From contig JBJHBJ010000007.1 of NCBI GenBank assembly GCA_050485425.1, positions 1 to 64,000 of the forward strand: a stretch of DNA of 64,000 nucleotides. Reading direction: 5' to 3'. The notes beneath the pieces were generated by a model that was given only the letters and a program-made list of their open reading frames with translations, was not told where the DNA came from and searched no databases. This DNA comes from LSCE01 sp050485425. Lineage in GTDB: Bacteria; Pseudomonadota; Gammaproteobacteria; Nitrococcales; Aquisalimonadaceae. Of this stretch, positions 32,401-40,664 are shown piece by piece. Each line of letters begins with the position of its first letter. The stretch's first letter is position 1. The translations under genes were made by a program, and so were the position numbers.

Positions 32401-35400
32401 CGACGGCGACGACGACGTGTTCGAGTTCGACATCGACCTGGAGCTCGAGGAAGAGCCGGCCGGGAAGGATGCGCAGGATGCCGTCGTCGATGAGGTGCCG
32501 GATGAGACCACGGAGGACGATCCGCCCACGCGATGGCAGCAAGAGGAGACCCCCTCGTCGGGGGAGTCCCTGGCCGCCGGCGACGATAGCCCAACGCCGG
32601 CCCTGGACCCGGCGCTTTACGAGATTTTCCGGAACGAGACGGAAGACCATCTCCGGGTCGTCTGCGGCTTCCTCGAACTCTGCCAGGCCGATGCCGAGCA
32701 CTGCCGGGTGACCGATGACCTCGCCCGGGCGCTGCACACGTTGTCCGGTAGCGCGCGCATGGCCGATGTGGACAGTGTGGCCAACCTGGGCAGAAGCCTC
32801 GAGATGCTGGTGGATGCACGTGCGGAAGCCGGCCTGGCGCTGGATCGGGATGATGCCGCCTTACTGAACGCCGGGGTGCAACGCATCCAGGCGCTGGTGC
32901 AGGCTCTCGGCGATGTACGCGAACCCCTGCCGGAGACCGAGGACCTGCTGGCGCAGGCCGAGCAGCGCCGCACCTTGGAGCCGCCTGCCGTTGCTGCCGC
33001 GCAGGCGGCCCATGCGGAATCCCCCGCCCCTGATACCGAGGTCGCTCCGGAGCCGGTCGAGCCCATCGACGAGGATCTGGTCGCCCTGTTCCTGGACGAA
33101 GCCGGGGACATCCTGGAGTTCCTGGATGGCACCATGGCGCGCTGGGAGGACGACTCCGGCCAGGATACCGCCATGGCCGAGTTGCACCGGTCCCTGCATA
33201 CGCTGAAGGGCGGCGCCCGGCTGGCAAGGTTCGACCGGATCGGTACCCTCTGCCACGTCATGGAAGGCCTTGCCAGTGATGTCGAGGCCAACCGCATCCC
33301 CGCGGACGATGCCTTCTTCGAACTGCTGGAGGCCTGCCTGGAACGCCTGGCGGTCATGGTGGATGCCGGCCGTTCCGGCGAGCCGTTGCCCGATGCCGAC
33401 GATCTGATCCAGGCGATTGCCGAACTGCGCGGCCAGGATACCGTCACCCCGCCCCCGGTTGAGCTGGACGAGGCGGGGCGGGACACCGAACTGATGGAGG
33501 TGTTCCTGGAGGAGGCGACGGAGATCCTCCAGTCCATCGAGCAAGCACAGAATGCCTGGTCCGGGGATCCCGACGACGAGCGGCGTATCCAGGACATCCA
33601 GCGCGCCCTGCACACGCTCAAGGGTGGTGCCCGGATGGCCGGCTACAGCCCCATGGCGGATCTCTCCCATAGCGTGGAGACCTTGCTCAACGGCGTGCGC
33701 GACCAGCGCATCCCGACGAACGAATCGCTGTTCGAATTGCTGGAGCTCTGCCACGACCGTCTGCACCACATGCGGGAGCAGGCTGCTCAGGATGTCCCCC
33801 TGACGTCACCGGCGGATCTGCTGGAGCGCATCGGTGAGATCGAACGAGGTGGTGTTGCGGCGGACAGCAACGTCATCGCCATCCCTGCTGCAGCCGAGCA
33901 GCAGGCTGTTCCGGCTGCCGAACACGTGCCGGATGACACGGCCAAGCAGACGCCCCAGCAGGGGCGCTCGGCCCGGAGTGGCGATCTGGTCAGGGTCAGT
34001 GCGGATCTGCTCGACAATCTGGTGAACTATGCCGGTGAGGTGAGCATCTATCGTGCCCGTCTGGACCAGCAGGTCGGTGCCGTGCGTTTCAACCTCACCG
34101 AACTCGATCAGACCGTCCACCGGCTCCGCGACCAGTTGCGCACGATGGAGATCGAGACCGAGGCGCAGATTCTCTATCGTTACGAGCGCGAGCACGAGGA
34201 GTCCGGCGGCGAAGAAGAGTTCGACCCGCTGGAACTGGACCGTTTCTCGCGCATGCAGGAACTCTCCCGCGCGCTGTCCGAGTCGGTGAACGACCTGGGC
34301 AGCATCCAGTCGCTGCTGGACAACCTCTCCAGGGAGTCGGAAACGCTGTTGCTGCAGCAATCCCGTGTCAATACGGAACTGCAGGACGGCCTGATGCGTT
34401 CCCGCATGGTGCCGTTCGCCAACCTGGCGCCCCGGCTCCGCCGCATCGTGCGTCAGACCGCCCAGGAACTTGGCAAGAAGGCACAGCTCAAGGTGCAGGG
34501 CGGCCAGGGCGAAATGGACCGCACCGTGCTGGATCGTGTCACCGCGCCGCTGGAGCACATGCTGCGCAACGCCGTCGCGCATGGCATCGAGGAACCGTCG
34601 GCACGTGCCAAGGCGGGCAAGTCCGACAGTGGCCAGATCATCATCTCGCTGGATCGGGAAGGCGCGGACGTGGTCATCCGCGTGCAGGACGACGGCGCCG
34701 GCATGAACCTGCAGGCAATCCGCCGCAAGGCCCTGGACCGCGGCCTGCTGCGGGAGGATCAGACGCTGACCGATCGGGAGATCATGCAGTTCGTGCTGGA
34801 GCAGGGATTCAGCACCGCCGAGACGGTCACACAGATCTCCGGCCGCGGTGTCGGCATGGACGTGGTCAATGCCGAGATCAAGCAGCTGGGCGGTGTTCTG
34901 GAAATCGATTCCATGGCCGGTCAGGGCAGTCGGTTCACCGTGCGTCTGCCGTTCACGCTGGCCATGAACCAGGCGTTGCTATGCTCCGCCGCGGAGCAGG
35001 CCTACGCGATTCCGCTGTCCAGCATCGACGGCGTGGTACGCCTCACCCGGGATCAACTGGAAACCTACTTCCAGCAGGGAGACGAAGCCCGCTACCATTA
35101 TGCCGGACAGGACTACCGGGTCATCAGCCTGTCCACACTGCTCGGGACCGGAGAACCGAACCTCGCCGCACTGGGGCGCCGGGTACCGGTGGTGCTGGTG
35201 CAGACCGGCGACCACCGGTTGGCCATCCAGGTGGACGGCCTGATGGGCAGCCGGGAAATCGTGGTGAAGTCGGTGGGGCCGCAGATCAGCGCCGTACCGG
35301 GTATCTTCGGCGCCACCATTCTGGCCGACGGACGGGTGGTGCTGATCCTCGACGTCAGTTCGCTGGCACGCCTCGGTGCAGCCACGCCGGAGGCCGAGGA

Positions 35401-35830
35401 ACTGATCGCCGCGGCCAGAGCGGAAGAGCTGGCGCTGTCGGACGAGCCCACCATCATGGTGGTGGACGACTCCATTACCATGCGCAAGGTGGCAACCCGC
35501 CTGCTGGAACGCAATCACATGCGCGTGGTCACCGCGAAAGACGGCGTGGACGCCGTGGCCAAGCTGCAGGAAACCCTGCCGCATGCCATGCTCCTGGATA
35601 TCGAAATGCCGCGCATGGACGGCTACGAGCTGGCTACCCACATGCGCAACGACGAGCGACTGCGCCATGTGCCCATCATCATGATCACCTCGCGTACCGG
35701 CGAGAAGCACCGGGAACGGGCCATGGACATTGGCGTGAACCGTTATATCGGCAAGCCGTACCAGGAATCGGACCTGCTGGAGAATCTGCGAGAGCTGCTG
35801 GAAGAACGGCATGGACGTCGCCAACACTGA
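29453..35830 (+). CDS. chpA: Hybrid chemosensory histidine kinase ChpA (PilL)
   Basis: A 2125-residue kinase. Four Hpt domains can be read from their phospho-site motifs: His687 (HTLKGSG), His1095 (HTLSGSA), His1249 and His1387 (both HTLKGGA). Earlier N-terminal regions look like degenerate Hpt folds. A very acidic spacer (about residues 766-1055) separates Hpt 1 and 2. Then follow the dimerisation domain, the CheA ATPase (N-box HMLRNAVAHGIE near 1703, later GRGVGMDVV), a CheW domain, and a C-terminal receiver with Asp2049. It phosphorylates PilG/PilH. Confidence 0.95.
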   Translation: MTKPEFDRSTLGWVRKELDETLRQAAQALEEYSQDRSDRTQLRFCASYLHQVYGTLQILELYGASLLTEEMEQLLEALLSDSVAQVEQAEETLMTAILRLAELLERIHGGQQDSALLVLPLLNDLRAARGANLLTEGMLFAPDLEASGDPAGRARAPADVPVPELVRRHRHTYQRALLGVLRGQRPERCLDKMAEVLGELDNAARDDSHGDLWWIAAGMVDGLRHGGLKASTAVNSLLGQVDRQLKRVIDQGEQALRSEPPRDLLKNLLYYVSQSEPATDRLGSIKQRFELGTLLPDQDTLAARGDQAGFGPGAEILGSVADAIREDITNIKDALDLHVRGSQEDPSRLEQAAGNLSRVADTLGMLGLGGPRRVVKEQAAVLKRIADGAEPDEQQLMDLAKALLYVESSLDNLVRGSDHEPVVEAADEDADTTGIDDSELFDLEYRAVYHTAVREAVADIAAIKEGIVRFIERGEHDALTDMSMLTRRLQGALDMVDLSRAAALFQTVGRYIQLRVLTPKAVPEADELDALADAITSLEYYLEAVLENRSGRDEILDVAERSLHLLKADELEEPQAEGEAQEKPEDPAGAAQEDDPAEAEPAAEAAQQAGTPALEQAAAAAAVPRKGSPGGVNLDVDVRAEELDDEILEIFLEEVEELMETLQVEYPRWKADTSNVEALTTTRRMFHTLKGSGRLAGALLLGEMAWGNERLCNRMLEKQLQPSSEITGAIDRSLALVPALVAELQGGGPPDADVRELLWQLDVLADPDRHHELDAPAPAAVAESPSVNEVQAEAEAEPQLDDGGGPEHGTGSDVEADFTFDLDDDGEATGEPEAESGSQRVSDFDFDLELAEDDDAGPDGARADDRPLEPPAQAYDSLLEELSSAYASVDDGVATDQQPEDAGASDDERVFELDDADGGTDAPVAEPLSPDVTPPAEELTLEGDEELRADTPDDGGTPETGASEALSDEAFSLPAVDEVDAPLDGDDDVFEFDIDLELEEEPAGKDAQDAVVDEVPDETTEDDPPTRWQQEETPSSGESLAAGDDSPTPALDPALYEIFRNETEDHLRVVCGFLELCQADAEHCRVTDDLARALHTLSGSARMADVDSVANLGRSLEMLVDARAEAGLALDRDDAALLNAGVQRIQALVQALGDVREPLPETEDLLAQAEQRRTLEPPAVAAAQAAHAESPAPDTEVAPEPVEPIDEDLVALFLDEAGDILEFLDGTMARWEDDSGQDTAMAELHRSLHTLKGGARLARFDRIGTLCHVMEGLASDVEANRIPADDAFFELLEACLERLAVMVDAGRSGEPLPDADDLIQAIAELRGQDTVTPPPVELDEAGRDTELMEVFLEEATEILQSIEQAQNAWSGDPDDERRIQDIQRALHTLKGGARMAGYSPMADLSHSVETLLNGVRDQRIPTNESLFELLELCHDRLHHMREQAAQDVPLTSPADLLERIGEIERGGVAADSNVIAIPAAAEQQAVPAAEHVPDDTAKQTPQQGRSARSGDLVRVSADLLDNLVNYAGEVSIYRARLDQQVGAVRFNLTELDQTVHRLRDQLRTMEIETEAQILYRYEREHEESGGEEEFDPLELDRFSRMQELSRALSESVNDLGSIQSLLDNLSRESETLLLQQSRVNTELQDGLMRSRMVPFANLAPRLRRIVRQTAQELGKKAQLKVQGGQGEMDRTVLDRVTAPLEHMLRNAVAHGIEEPSARAKAGKSDSGQIIISLDREGADVVIRVQDDGAGMNLQAIRRKALDRGLLREDQTLTDREIMQFVLEQGFSTAETVTQISGRGVGMDVVNAEIKQLGGVLEIDSMAGQGSRFTVRLPFTLAMNQALLCSAAEQAYAIPLSSIDGVVRLTRDQLETYFQQGDEARYHYAGQDYRVISLSTLLGTGEPNLAALGRRVPVVLVQTGDHRLAIQVDGLMGSREIVVKSVGPQISAVPGIFGATILADGRVVLILDVSSLARLGAATPEAEELIAAARAEELALSDEPTIMVVDDSITMRKVATRLLERNHMRVVTAKDGVDAVAKLQETLPHAMLLDIEMPRMDGYELATHMRNDERLRHVPIIMITSRTGEKHRERAMDIGVNRYIGKPYQESDLLENLRELLEERHGRRQH

Positions 35831-36809
35831 TTCCGCCTCCCGACATGCAACCGCGGCCCCGCTGGTTGTGCTGCTGGCGCCCGTGGCCGCCGCGCAAGGC
35901 GAGGCGCTGCGTGAGGGGTTGGCGGGGCTCGGTTTCCGGGTGGAACCGGTGGCGCTCGAGCGGGCACTGAGAGGGCAATGGCCAGCGGGCGCCCAGGTAC
36001 TGCTGGTCGATCTCTGCGATGCGTCCGATGCCGTGCTGGACCAGCTCGACCCGCTGTTGGACCAGACCAGCCTGCCGGTACTGTTCAACGAGGAAGCCCT
36101 GGCGGGCAAGTCCAGTTCATGGATGCGCAAGCTGGGCGACAAGCTCCGCGGCATGGCGGTTTCGCCGGGCGAGGTGCCGGAGCCACCCGCAGGGCCCCCG
36201 GCGAGAACACCGCCCGCCGATGGCCCCATGGTCTGGGTGCTGGGTGCGTCCTTCGGCGGTCCGGAGGCCACCAAGCGCTTCCTGGACGCCATGCCGGAAG
36301 TGCCAGATGCGATCTTCTTCCTGGCACAGCATATCGGCGACGGTTTCGTCGACCTGCTTGCCTCTCAGCTCAATCGTTCCACACCCTTCCGCGTGGTCGC
36401 CGTACGGGACGGCGCGGAGCTGGAGCCGGGAACCGTTTACGTGGCGCCGGTTCAGGGCACCATTGAACTGCTCGACGGCAAGCGCATCCGCTTGCAGGAC
36501 GACCACGCCCCGCGCCTGTATCGTCCGTGGATCGACGGCATCATGCAGGAGGTGGCCCGCTTCTTCGGCGCGCGTTCCGGTGCCATTGTCTTCAGCGGCA
36601 TGGGTGACGACGGCGCGCTGGGTGCCCAGGCCATCGCCGCCGCCGGCGGCGAGGTCTGGGCGCAGGACAGCCAGAGCTGCAGCATCAGCAGCATGCCGGA
36701 TTGTGCCGCCGCCACCGGTGTGGTGAGGCGTCGAGGCACCCCGGAGGAACTCTCCGTGGCGCTGGTTCAGTATCTGAAAGCCCGCGCGGAAACGCGGGCG
36801 AACGCTTGA
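35811..36809 (+). CDS. chpB: Chemoreceptor methylesterase ChpB
   Basis: A 332-residue CheB-type protein. The C-terminal methylesterase domain has its triad: Ser147 (GASFGGPEA), His174 (AQHIGDGF) and the Asp in FSGMGDDGALG. The N-terminal 115 residues occupy the receiver position (VLLVDLCDAS) but lack the normal phospho-acceptor context, so control by phosphorylation is doubtful. It should remove methyl groups from PilJ, opposing the CheR-type enzyme. The start overlaps chpA by 20 nt. Confidence 0.9.
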   Translation: MDVANTDSASRHATAAPLVVLLAPVAAAQGEALREGLAGLGFRVEPVALERALRGQWPAGAQVLLVDLCDASDAVLDQLDPLLDQTSLPVLFNEEALAGKSSSWMRKLGDKLRGMAVSPGEVPEPPAGPPARTPPADGPMVWVLGASFGGPEATKRFLDAMPEVPDAIFFLAQHIGDGFVDLLASQLNRSTPFRVVAVRDGAELEPGTVYVAPVQGTIELLDGKRIRLQDDHAPRLYRPWIDGIMQEVARFFGARSGAIVFSGMGDDGALGAQAIAAAGGEVWAQDSQSCSISSMPDCAAATGVVRRRGTPEELSVALVQYLKARAETRANA

Positions 36810-36823
36810 GGAGTCACGGTTCC

Positions 36824-37291
36824 ATGGCCGCAGAACAAGCCGCTATCCGCAGTCTGCTGGTACCCATGCAGGACGGTTACCTGCTGATGCCGGGCACGCT
36901 GGTCGCCGAAGTGGTGAGTTACTCGCCGCCGGAATCCGTGCCCGGTCAGTATCCGCGCTGGCTGCTGGGCCGTTTCAACTGGCGCGGCCAGCGCCTGCCC
37001 TGCGTGTCCTTCGAGGCATTGAACGGGGGCTACGCTGGCACGCCGGCAACGCGCGCCCGCGTGATCGTGCTGAAGGCGCTGAAGAACCGCCCCGGACTGC
37101 CTTACTTCTCCGTGGTGGCCCAGGGCATCCCCCGGCTGTTGAGTGTCCATCCCGATGCCATCGAGGACCTGAACGAGCCCATGGATGATGCGCCTGCCGT
37201 ACGCATGCCGGTGCTGGCGCATGGCGAACCCGCTTTCATCCCGGACATGGAATTCATGGAAGACCAGATCCACCAGGCCATGTTCGGCTGA
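36824..37291 (+). CDS. chpC: CheW-like protein ChpC
   Basis: A 155-residue CheW-domain protein (MAAEQAAIRSLLVPMQDGYLLMPGTLVAEVV...WRGQRLPCVSFE). ChpC is the second adaptor of the Pil-Chp cluster, proposed to link extra receptors to ChpA. The ATG at 36824, with GAGGAG upstream, was chosen; the longer open frame before it is out of context with CheW proteins. Last chemosensory gene of the operon; no chpD/chpE follow. Confidence 0.9.
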   Translation: MAAEQAAIRSLLVPMQDGYLLMPGTLVAEVVSYSPPESVPGQYPRWLLGRFNWRGQRLPCVSFEALNGGYAGTPATRARVIVLKALKNRPGLPYFSVVAQGIPRLLSVHPDAIEDLNEPMDDAPAVRMPVLAHGEPAFIPDMEFMEDQIHQAMFG

Positions 37292-37320
37292 TCGGACGAC
37301 ACCGTATTGATGTCCGCTCC

Positions 37321-38055
37321 ATGAAGTGCCCTCGTTTGTATGTGACCGGCCCGCTGCCCACCAGCGGGCCATACCAGCTTGACGACGCGGCGGCCGTCCA
37401 TCTGCGCGTGCTGCGGCTGCGCCCCGGCAACCCCCTGATCCTGTTCGACGGGCGCGGCGGCGAGTATGCCGCCGAATTGGTCTCTGCCGATCGCCGCGGC
37501 GCCCAGGTGGAGGTTTCCGGCTGGCGGGACGTGGAACGTGAACCCCCGCTTTCGGTGACGCTGGTCCAGGGCGTGAGCAAGGGCGACCGCATGGACTGGA
37601 CCATCCAGAAAGCGGTGGAGCTGGGTGTGGCGCGGATCCTGCCTGTGTTCACGGAGCGCAGCGTAGTCAACCTGCGCGGCGAACGGCTGGAGAAGAAACT
37701 GGCGCACTGGCGCGGCGTGGTCCGCAGCGCCTGCGAACAATGCGGTCGCAACCGCATCCCTGAACTGATCGACGCGGTGCCGCTGCAGCAGAGCGACTCT
37801 GCATTGCCCGAACAGGCCCTGCGCCTGCTACTGGACCCGGCGGGCGGGCAGGTCCTGGATGCCTTCAACCACCCGCCGGATGCCGCTGTCACCTTGCTGG
37901 TCGGTCCGGAGGGCGGCCTGAGCGAGGCCGAACTGGACTGGGCACGCAGCCGCGGCTACCGGTCGCTGCTGCTGGGACCCCGTGTCCTGCGCACGGAGAC
38001 GGCCGGCATCGCGGCGCTTGCGGGCTTGCAGTTGCTGTGGGGGGACTTGCGCTAG
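37321..38055 (+). CDS. rsmE: 16S rRNA (uracil(1498)-N3)-methyltransferase RsmE
   Basis: A 244-residue SPOUT methyltransferase. The N-terminal PUA-like region (HHLRVLRLRPGNPLILFDGRGGEYAAEL-type) precedes the knot motifs: EKKLAHWRGVVRSACEQCGRNRIPE, TLLVGPEGGLSEAELDWA and LLLGPRVLRTETAGIAAL. It methylates U1498 of 16S rRNA. It lies just after chpC and ends before a repeat that fills the convergent gap with bioA. Confidence 0.94.
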   Translation: MKCPRLYVTGPLPTSGPYQLDDAAAVHLRVLRLRPGNPLILFDGRGGEYAAELVSADRRGAQVEVSGWRDVEREPPLSVTLVQGVSKGDRMDWTIQKAVELGVARILPVFTERSVVNLRGERLEKKLAHWRGVVRSACEQCGRNRIPELIDAVPLQQSDSALPEQALRLLLDPAGGQVLDAFNHPPDAAVTLLVGPEGGLSEAELDWARSRGYRSLLLGPRVLRTETAGIAALAGLQLLWGDLR

Positions 38056-38097
38056 CAGGTCGAAGTCGAGGAGTTCAGCGGCTTGTAACCGGGGCGA

Positions 38098-38210
38098 AGC
38101 CTGAGTACGGGAGGGGTGCTTCAGGCACTGTCGGCGAGAGGGACCTCGCCGGCAAGCCCCCAAGGATGGGTTCACGGCGTGTTCTGAAGCACCCCTCCCG
38201 TACTCAGGCT
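38098..38210 (-). repeat. Core-plus-arms palindromic repeat, copy 2
   Basis: Arms 38098-38124 and 38184-38210 are perfect 27-nt inverted repeats. The core 38125-38183, read on the minus strand (acacgccgtgaaccc..., ...ctcgccgacagt), matches copies 1 and 3, so this copy is reversed. The core hairpin is TGTCGGCGAG/CTCGCCGGCA on the plus strand. It sits between the convergent ends of rsmE and bioA and could serve as a two-way terminator. Confidence 0.88.
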
Positions 38211-38304
38211 GGATCGAGGTGGCCTCGGCACAGCCCCGGCGGGCAGTTCCCCTGTCTCAGGCAGTGCCGTACGTCTCTGTATGCTCCGCCGAGCCGCTAT
38301 CCGA

Positions 38305-39654
38305 TCAGTCACGCGTCGCCAGATTGATCCCTTCCTCCGCCACCTGCGCAAGATGCCTCACCTGTTCGTCGGTGATCACGTAGGGCGGCATGAAGTAGAC
38401 CACGTTCCCCAGCGGGCGCAGCAGCGCTTCGCGGGTCAGCGCGTGCTGGTACACGCGCAGGCCGCGGCGCTCCTGCCAGGGAAAGGGCTCCTTCGTGGTC
38501 TTGTCCTTGACCATTTCCATGGCCAGGATCATCCCGGTCTGGCGGATCTCGCCCACGTGCGGATGGTCGGCCAGATGCGCCACCGAAGAGGCCATGGTTT
38601 CGATGGTCTGCCGGTTGCGGGCGATGACCTGATCCTGCTTGAATATGTCCAGCGTCGCCAGCGCCGCACGGCAGGCCAGTGGATTGCCGGTATAGCTGTG
38701 GGAATGCAGGAAGGCCCGCAGCGTGTCGTAGTCATCGTAGAATGCCTGGTAGACCTCTTCCGAGGTCATCACTACGGCCAGCGGCAGATAACCCGCCGTA
38801 ATGCCTTTCGACAGGCAGAGGAAGTCCGGCGCGATGTCGGCCTGCTCGCAGGCGAACATGGTGCCGGTACGGCCGAAGCCCACCGCGATCTCGTCGGCGA
38901 TCAGGTGCACTCCGTAGCGGTCGCAGGCCTCGCGCAGCAGTTCCAGGTAGACCGGATGGTACATGCGCATGCCTGCTGCGCATTGCACCAGCGGCTCCAC
39001 GATCACCGCCGCCGTGTCGCCATGGTGGCGCTCCAGCGCTGCTTCCATATGCTGGAACTGCCGCCGGCTGTGCTTCTCCCAGGTTTCGCCGGCCTCGCGG
39101 TTGAAGCAGTCCGGCGACGGCACCGTGATCGCTTCCATCAACAGCGGCTTGTACGTTTCCTTGTACAGCGCCACGTCCCCGACCCCCAGCGTGCCCAGCG
39201 TCTCGCCGTGGTAGCTCTGGGACAGCGTGATGAAATGGCGCTTGTGAGGCTTGCCCTGGTTTTTCCAGTAGTGGTAGCTCATCTTCAGAGCGACCTCCAC
39301 GGCCGAGGAACCGTTGTCCGCATAGAAACAGCGGGTCAGCGGTTCCGGTGCCAGCTCCACCAGCCGTTCGGACAATTCCACCACCGGCTTGTGGCTGAAG
39401 CCGGCCAGGATCACATGCTCCAGCTCGTCCATCTGCTGCTTCAGCGCCTGGTTGATGCGCGGGTTGGCGTGGCCGAACAGGTTGACCCACCAGGAACTGA
39501 TCGCGTCGATGTAACGGTTGCCGTCGAAATCGTACAGCCAGACACCCTGGCCCCGCTTGATCGGGACCAGCGGCAGCCACTCGTGGTCCTTCATCTGGGT
39601 GCACGGGTGCCAGAGGACGTTCAGGTCGCGGCGGTTGAGATCATCGTTGGTCAT
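38305..39654 (-). CDS. bioA: Adenosylmethionine-8-amino-7-oxononanoate aminotransferase
   Basis: A 449-residue class III PLP aminotransferase that uses SAM as amino donor in biotin synthesis. Diagnostic blocks are LWHPCTQMKDHEWLPLVPIKRGQGVWLYDFDG at the N-terminus, SSWWVNLFGHANPRIN, YADNGSSAVEVALKMSYHYW, and LCLSKGITAGYLPLAVV with the PLP lysine. It is not next to other bio genes here; it follows metF after 47 nt, perhaps through shared SAM dependence. Confidence 0.94.
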   Translation of the reverse strand: MTNDDLNRRDLNVLWHPCTQMKDHEWLPLVPIKRGQGVWLYDFDGNRYIDAISSWWVNLFGHANPRINQALKQQMDELEHVILAGFSHKPVVELSERLVELAPEPLTRCFYADNGSSAVEVALKMSYHYWKNQGKPHKRHFITLSQSYHGETLGTLGVGDVALYKETYKPLLMEAITVPSPDCFNREAGETWEKHSRRQFQHMEAALERHHGDTAAVIVEPLVQCAAGMRMYHPVYLELLREACDRYGVHLIADEIAVGFGRTGTMFACEQADIAPDFLCLSKGITAGYLPLAVVMTSEEVYQAFYDDYDTLRAFLHSHSYTGNPLACRAALATLDIFKQDQVIARNRQTIETMASSVAHLADHPHVGEIRQTGMILAMEMVKDKTTKEPFPWQERRGLRVYQHALTREALLRPLGNVVYFMPPYVITDEQVRHLAQVAEEGINLATRD

Positions 39655-39701
39655 ACGGCTCCGGGAGAATCGCGGTGTGTTTCATGGCTCGCCGTCGGCG
39701 C

Positions 39702-40586
39702 TTACGGGGCGCCGACGGCGTCGTTTCGGTTTCCCGGCGATAACCCGAGATTGTTCCAGATCGCCTCGGTGGCCGCGGCCTGGTTCAGCGTGTAGAAGTG
39801 CAGGCCCGGGGCGCCGCCTTCCAGCAGGTCGAAGCAGAGCTCGGAGACCACGTCGATACCGAAGGCCTGCAGCGATTTGCGGTCATCGCCGAACGCCGCC
39901 AGGCGCTTGCGCAGCCAGCGTGGTATTTCCGCGCCGCAGCCGTCGGAGAACCGTGCGAGTTGCTTGAAGTTGATGATCGGCATGATGCCCGGTACGACCG
40001 GCAGGTCGATGCTCTCCTGCTCGCAGCGTTCCACGAAGCGGAAATAGGCATCGGGGTTGAAAAAGTACTGCGTAATGGCGCTGTCGGCGCCGGCGTCCAC
40101 CTTGCGCTTGAAATTCAGCAGGTCCGCGTCGGCGTCCTCCGCCTGTGGATGTACCTCGGGGTAGCAGGCGACTTCGACGCGGAAGTGATCACCATGCTCC
40201 TTGCGAATGAACTCCACCAGCTCGTTGGCGTAGCGGAAATGGCCGGGGCCGCTCATGCCGGAGGGCATGTCACCCCGCAGGGCGACAATGTGGCGGATGC
40301 CCTGGTTGCGGTACTGCAGGAGAATCTCGCTGATGCTCTCCGGCGTGGAGCCCACGCAGGACAGGTGCGGTGCGGCGTCGATGCCGGACTGCTGCTGGAT
40401 TTCAACCACCGTCTCGAAGGTGCGGTCGCGTGTCGAGCCGCCGGCACCGAAGGTCACCGAGAAGAAGCGGGGGTGCAGCCGGGCGAGGCGATCACGGGTT
40501 GCGCGGAGCTTTTCCACCCCTTCCGGCGTCTTCGGCGGAAAGAACTCGAAACTGTATTCGGGCTGGTATTTCGCTTGGGATTCCAT
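39702..40586 (-). CDS. metF: 5,10-methylenetetrahydrofolate reductase
   Basis: A 294-residue FAD-containing reductase making 5-methyl-THF for homocysteine methylation. YSFEFFPPKTPEG at the N-terminus, VTFGAGGSTRDRT, HLSCVGSTPESI, VALRGDMPSG and DAGADSAITQYFFNPDAYFRF are typical MetF blocks. It follows ahcY by about 80 nt on the same strand; a CCCCGG/CCGGGG stem lies in that gap (40609-40630). Likely part of the ahcY operon and thus partly under the riboswitch. Confidence 0.96.
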   Translation of the reverse strand: MESQAKYQPEYSFEFFPPKTPEGVEKLRATRDRLARLHPRFFSVTFGAGGSTRDRTFETVVEIQQQSGIDAAPHLSCVGSTPESISEILLQYRNQGIRHIVALRGDMPSGMSGPGHFRYANELVEFIRKEHGDHFRVEVACYPEVHPQAEDADADLLNFKRKVDAGADSAITQYFFNPDAYFRFVERCEQESIDLPVVPGIMPIINFKQLARFSDGCGAEIPRWLRKRLAAFGDDRKSLQAFGIDVVSELCFDLLEGGAPGLHFYTLNQAAATEAIWNNLGLSPGNRNDAVGAP

Positions 40587-40664
40587 CTGTCTCTACCACG
40601 GTGACAGCCCCCGGCCGCGAACGACCGGGGACCTGACCAGTGATGATGCACCGACGTGCCGGTA

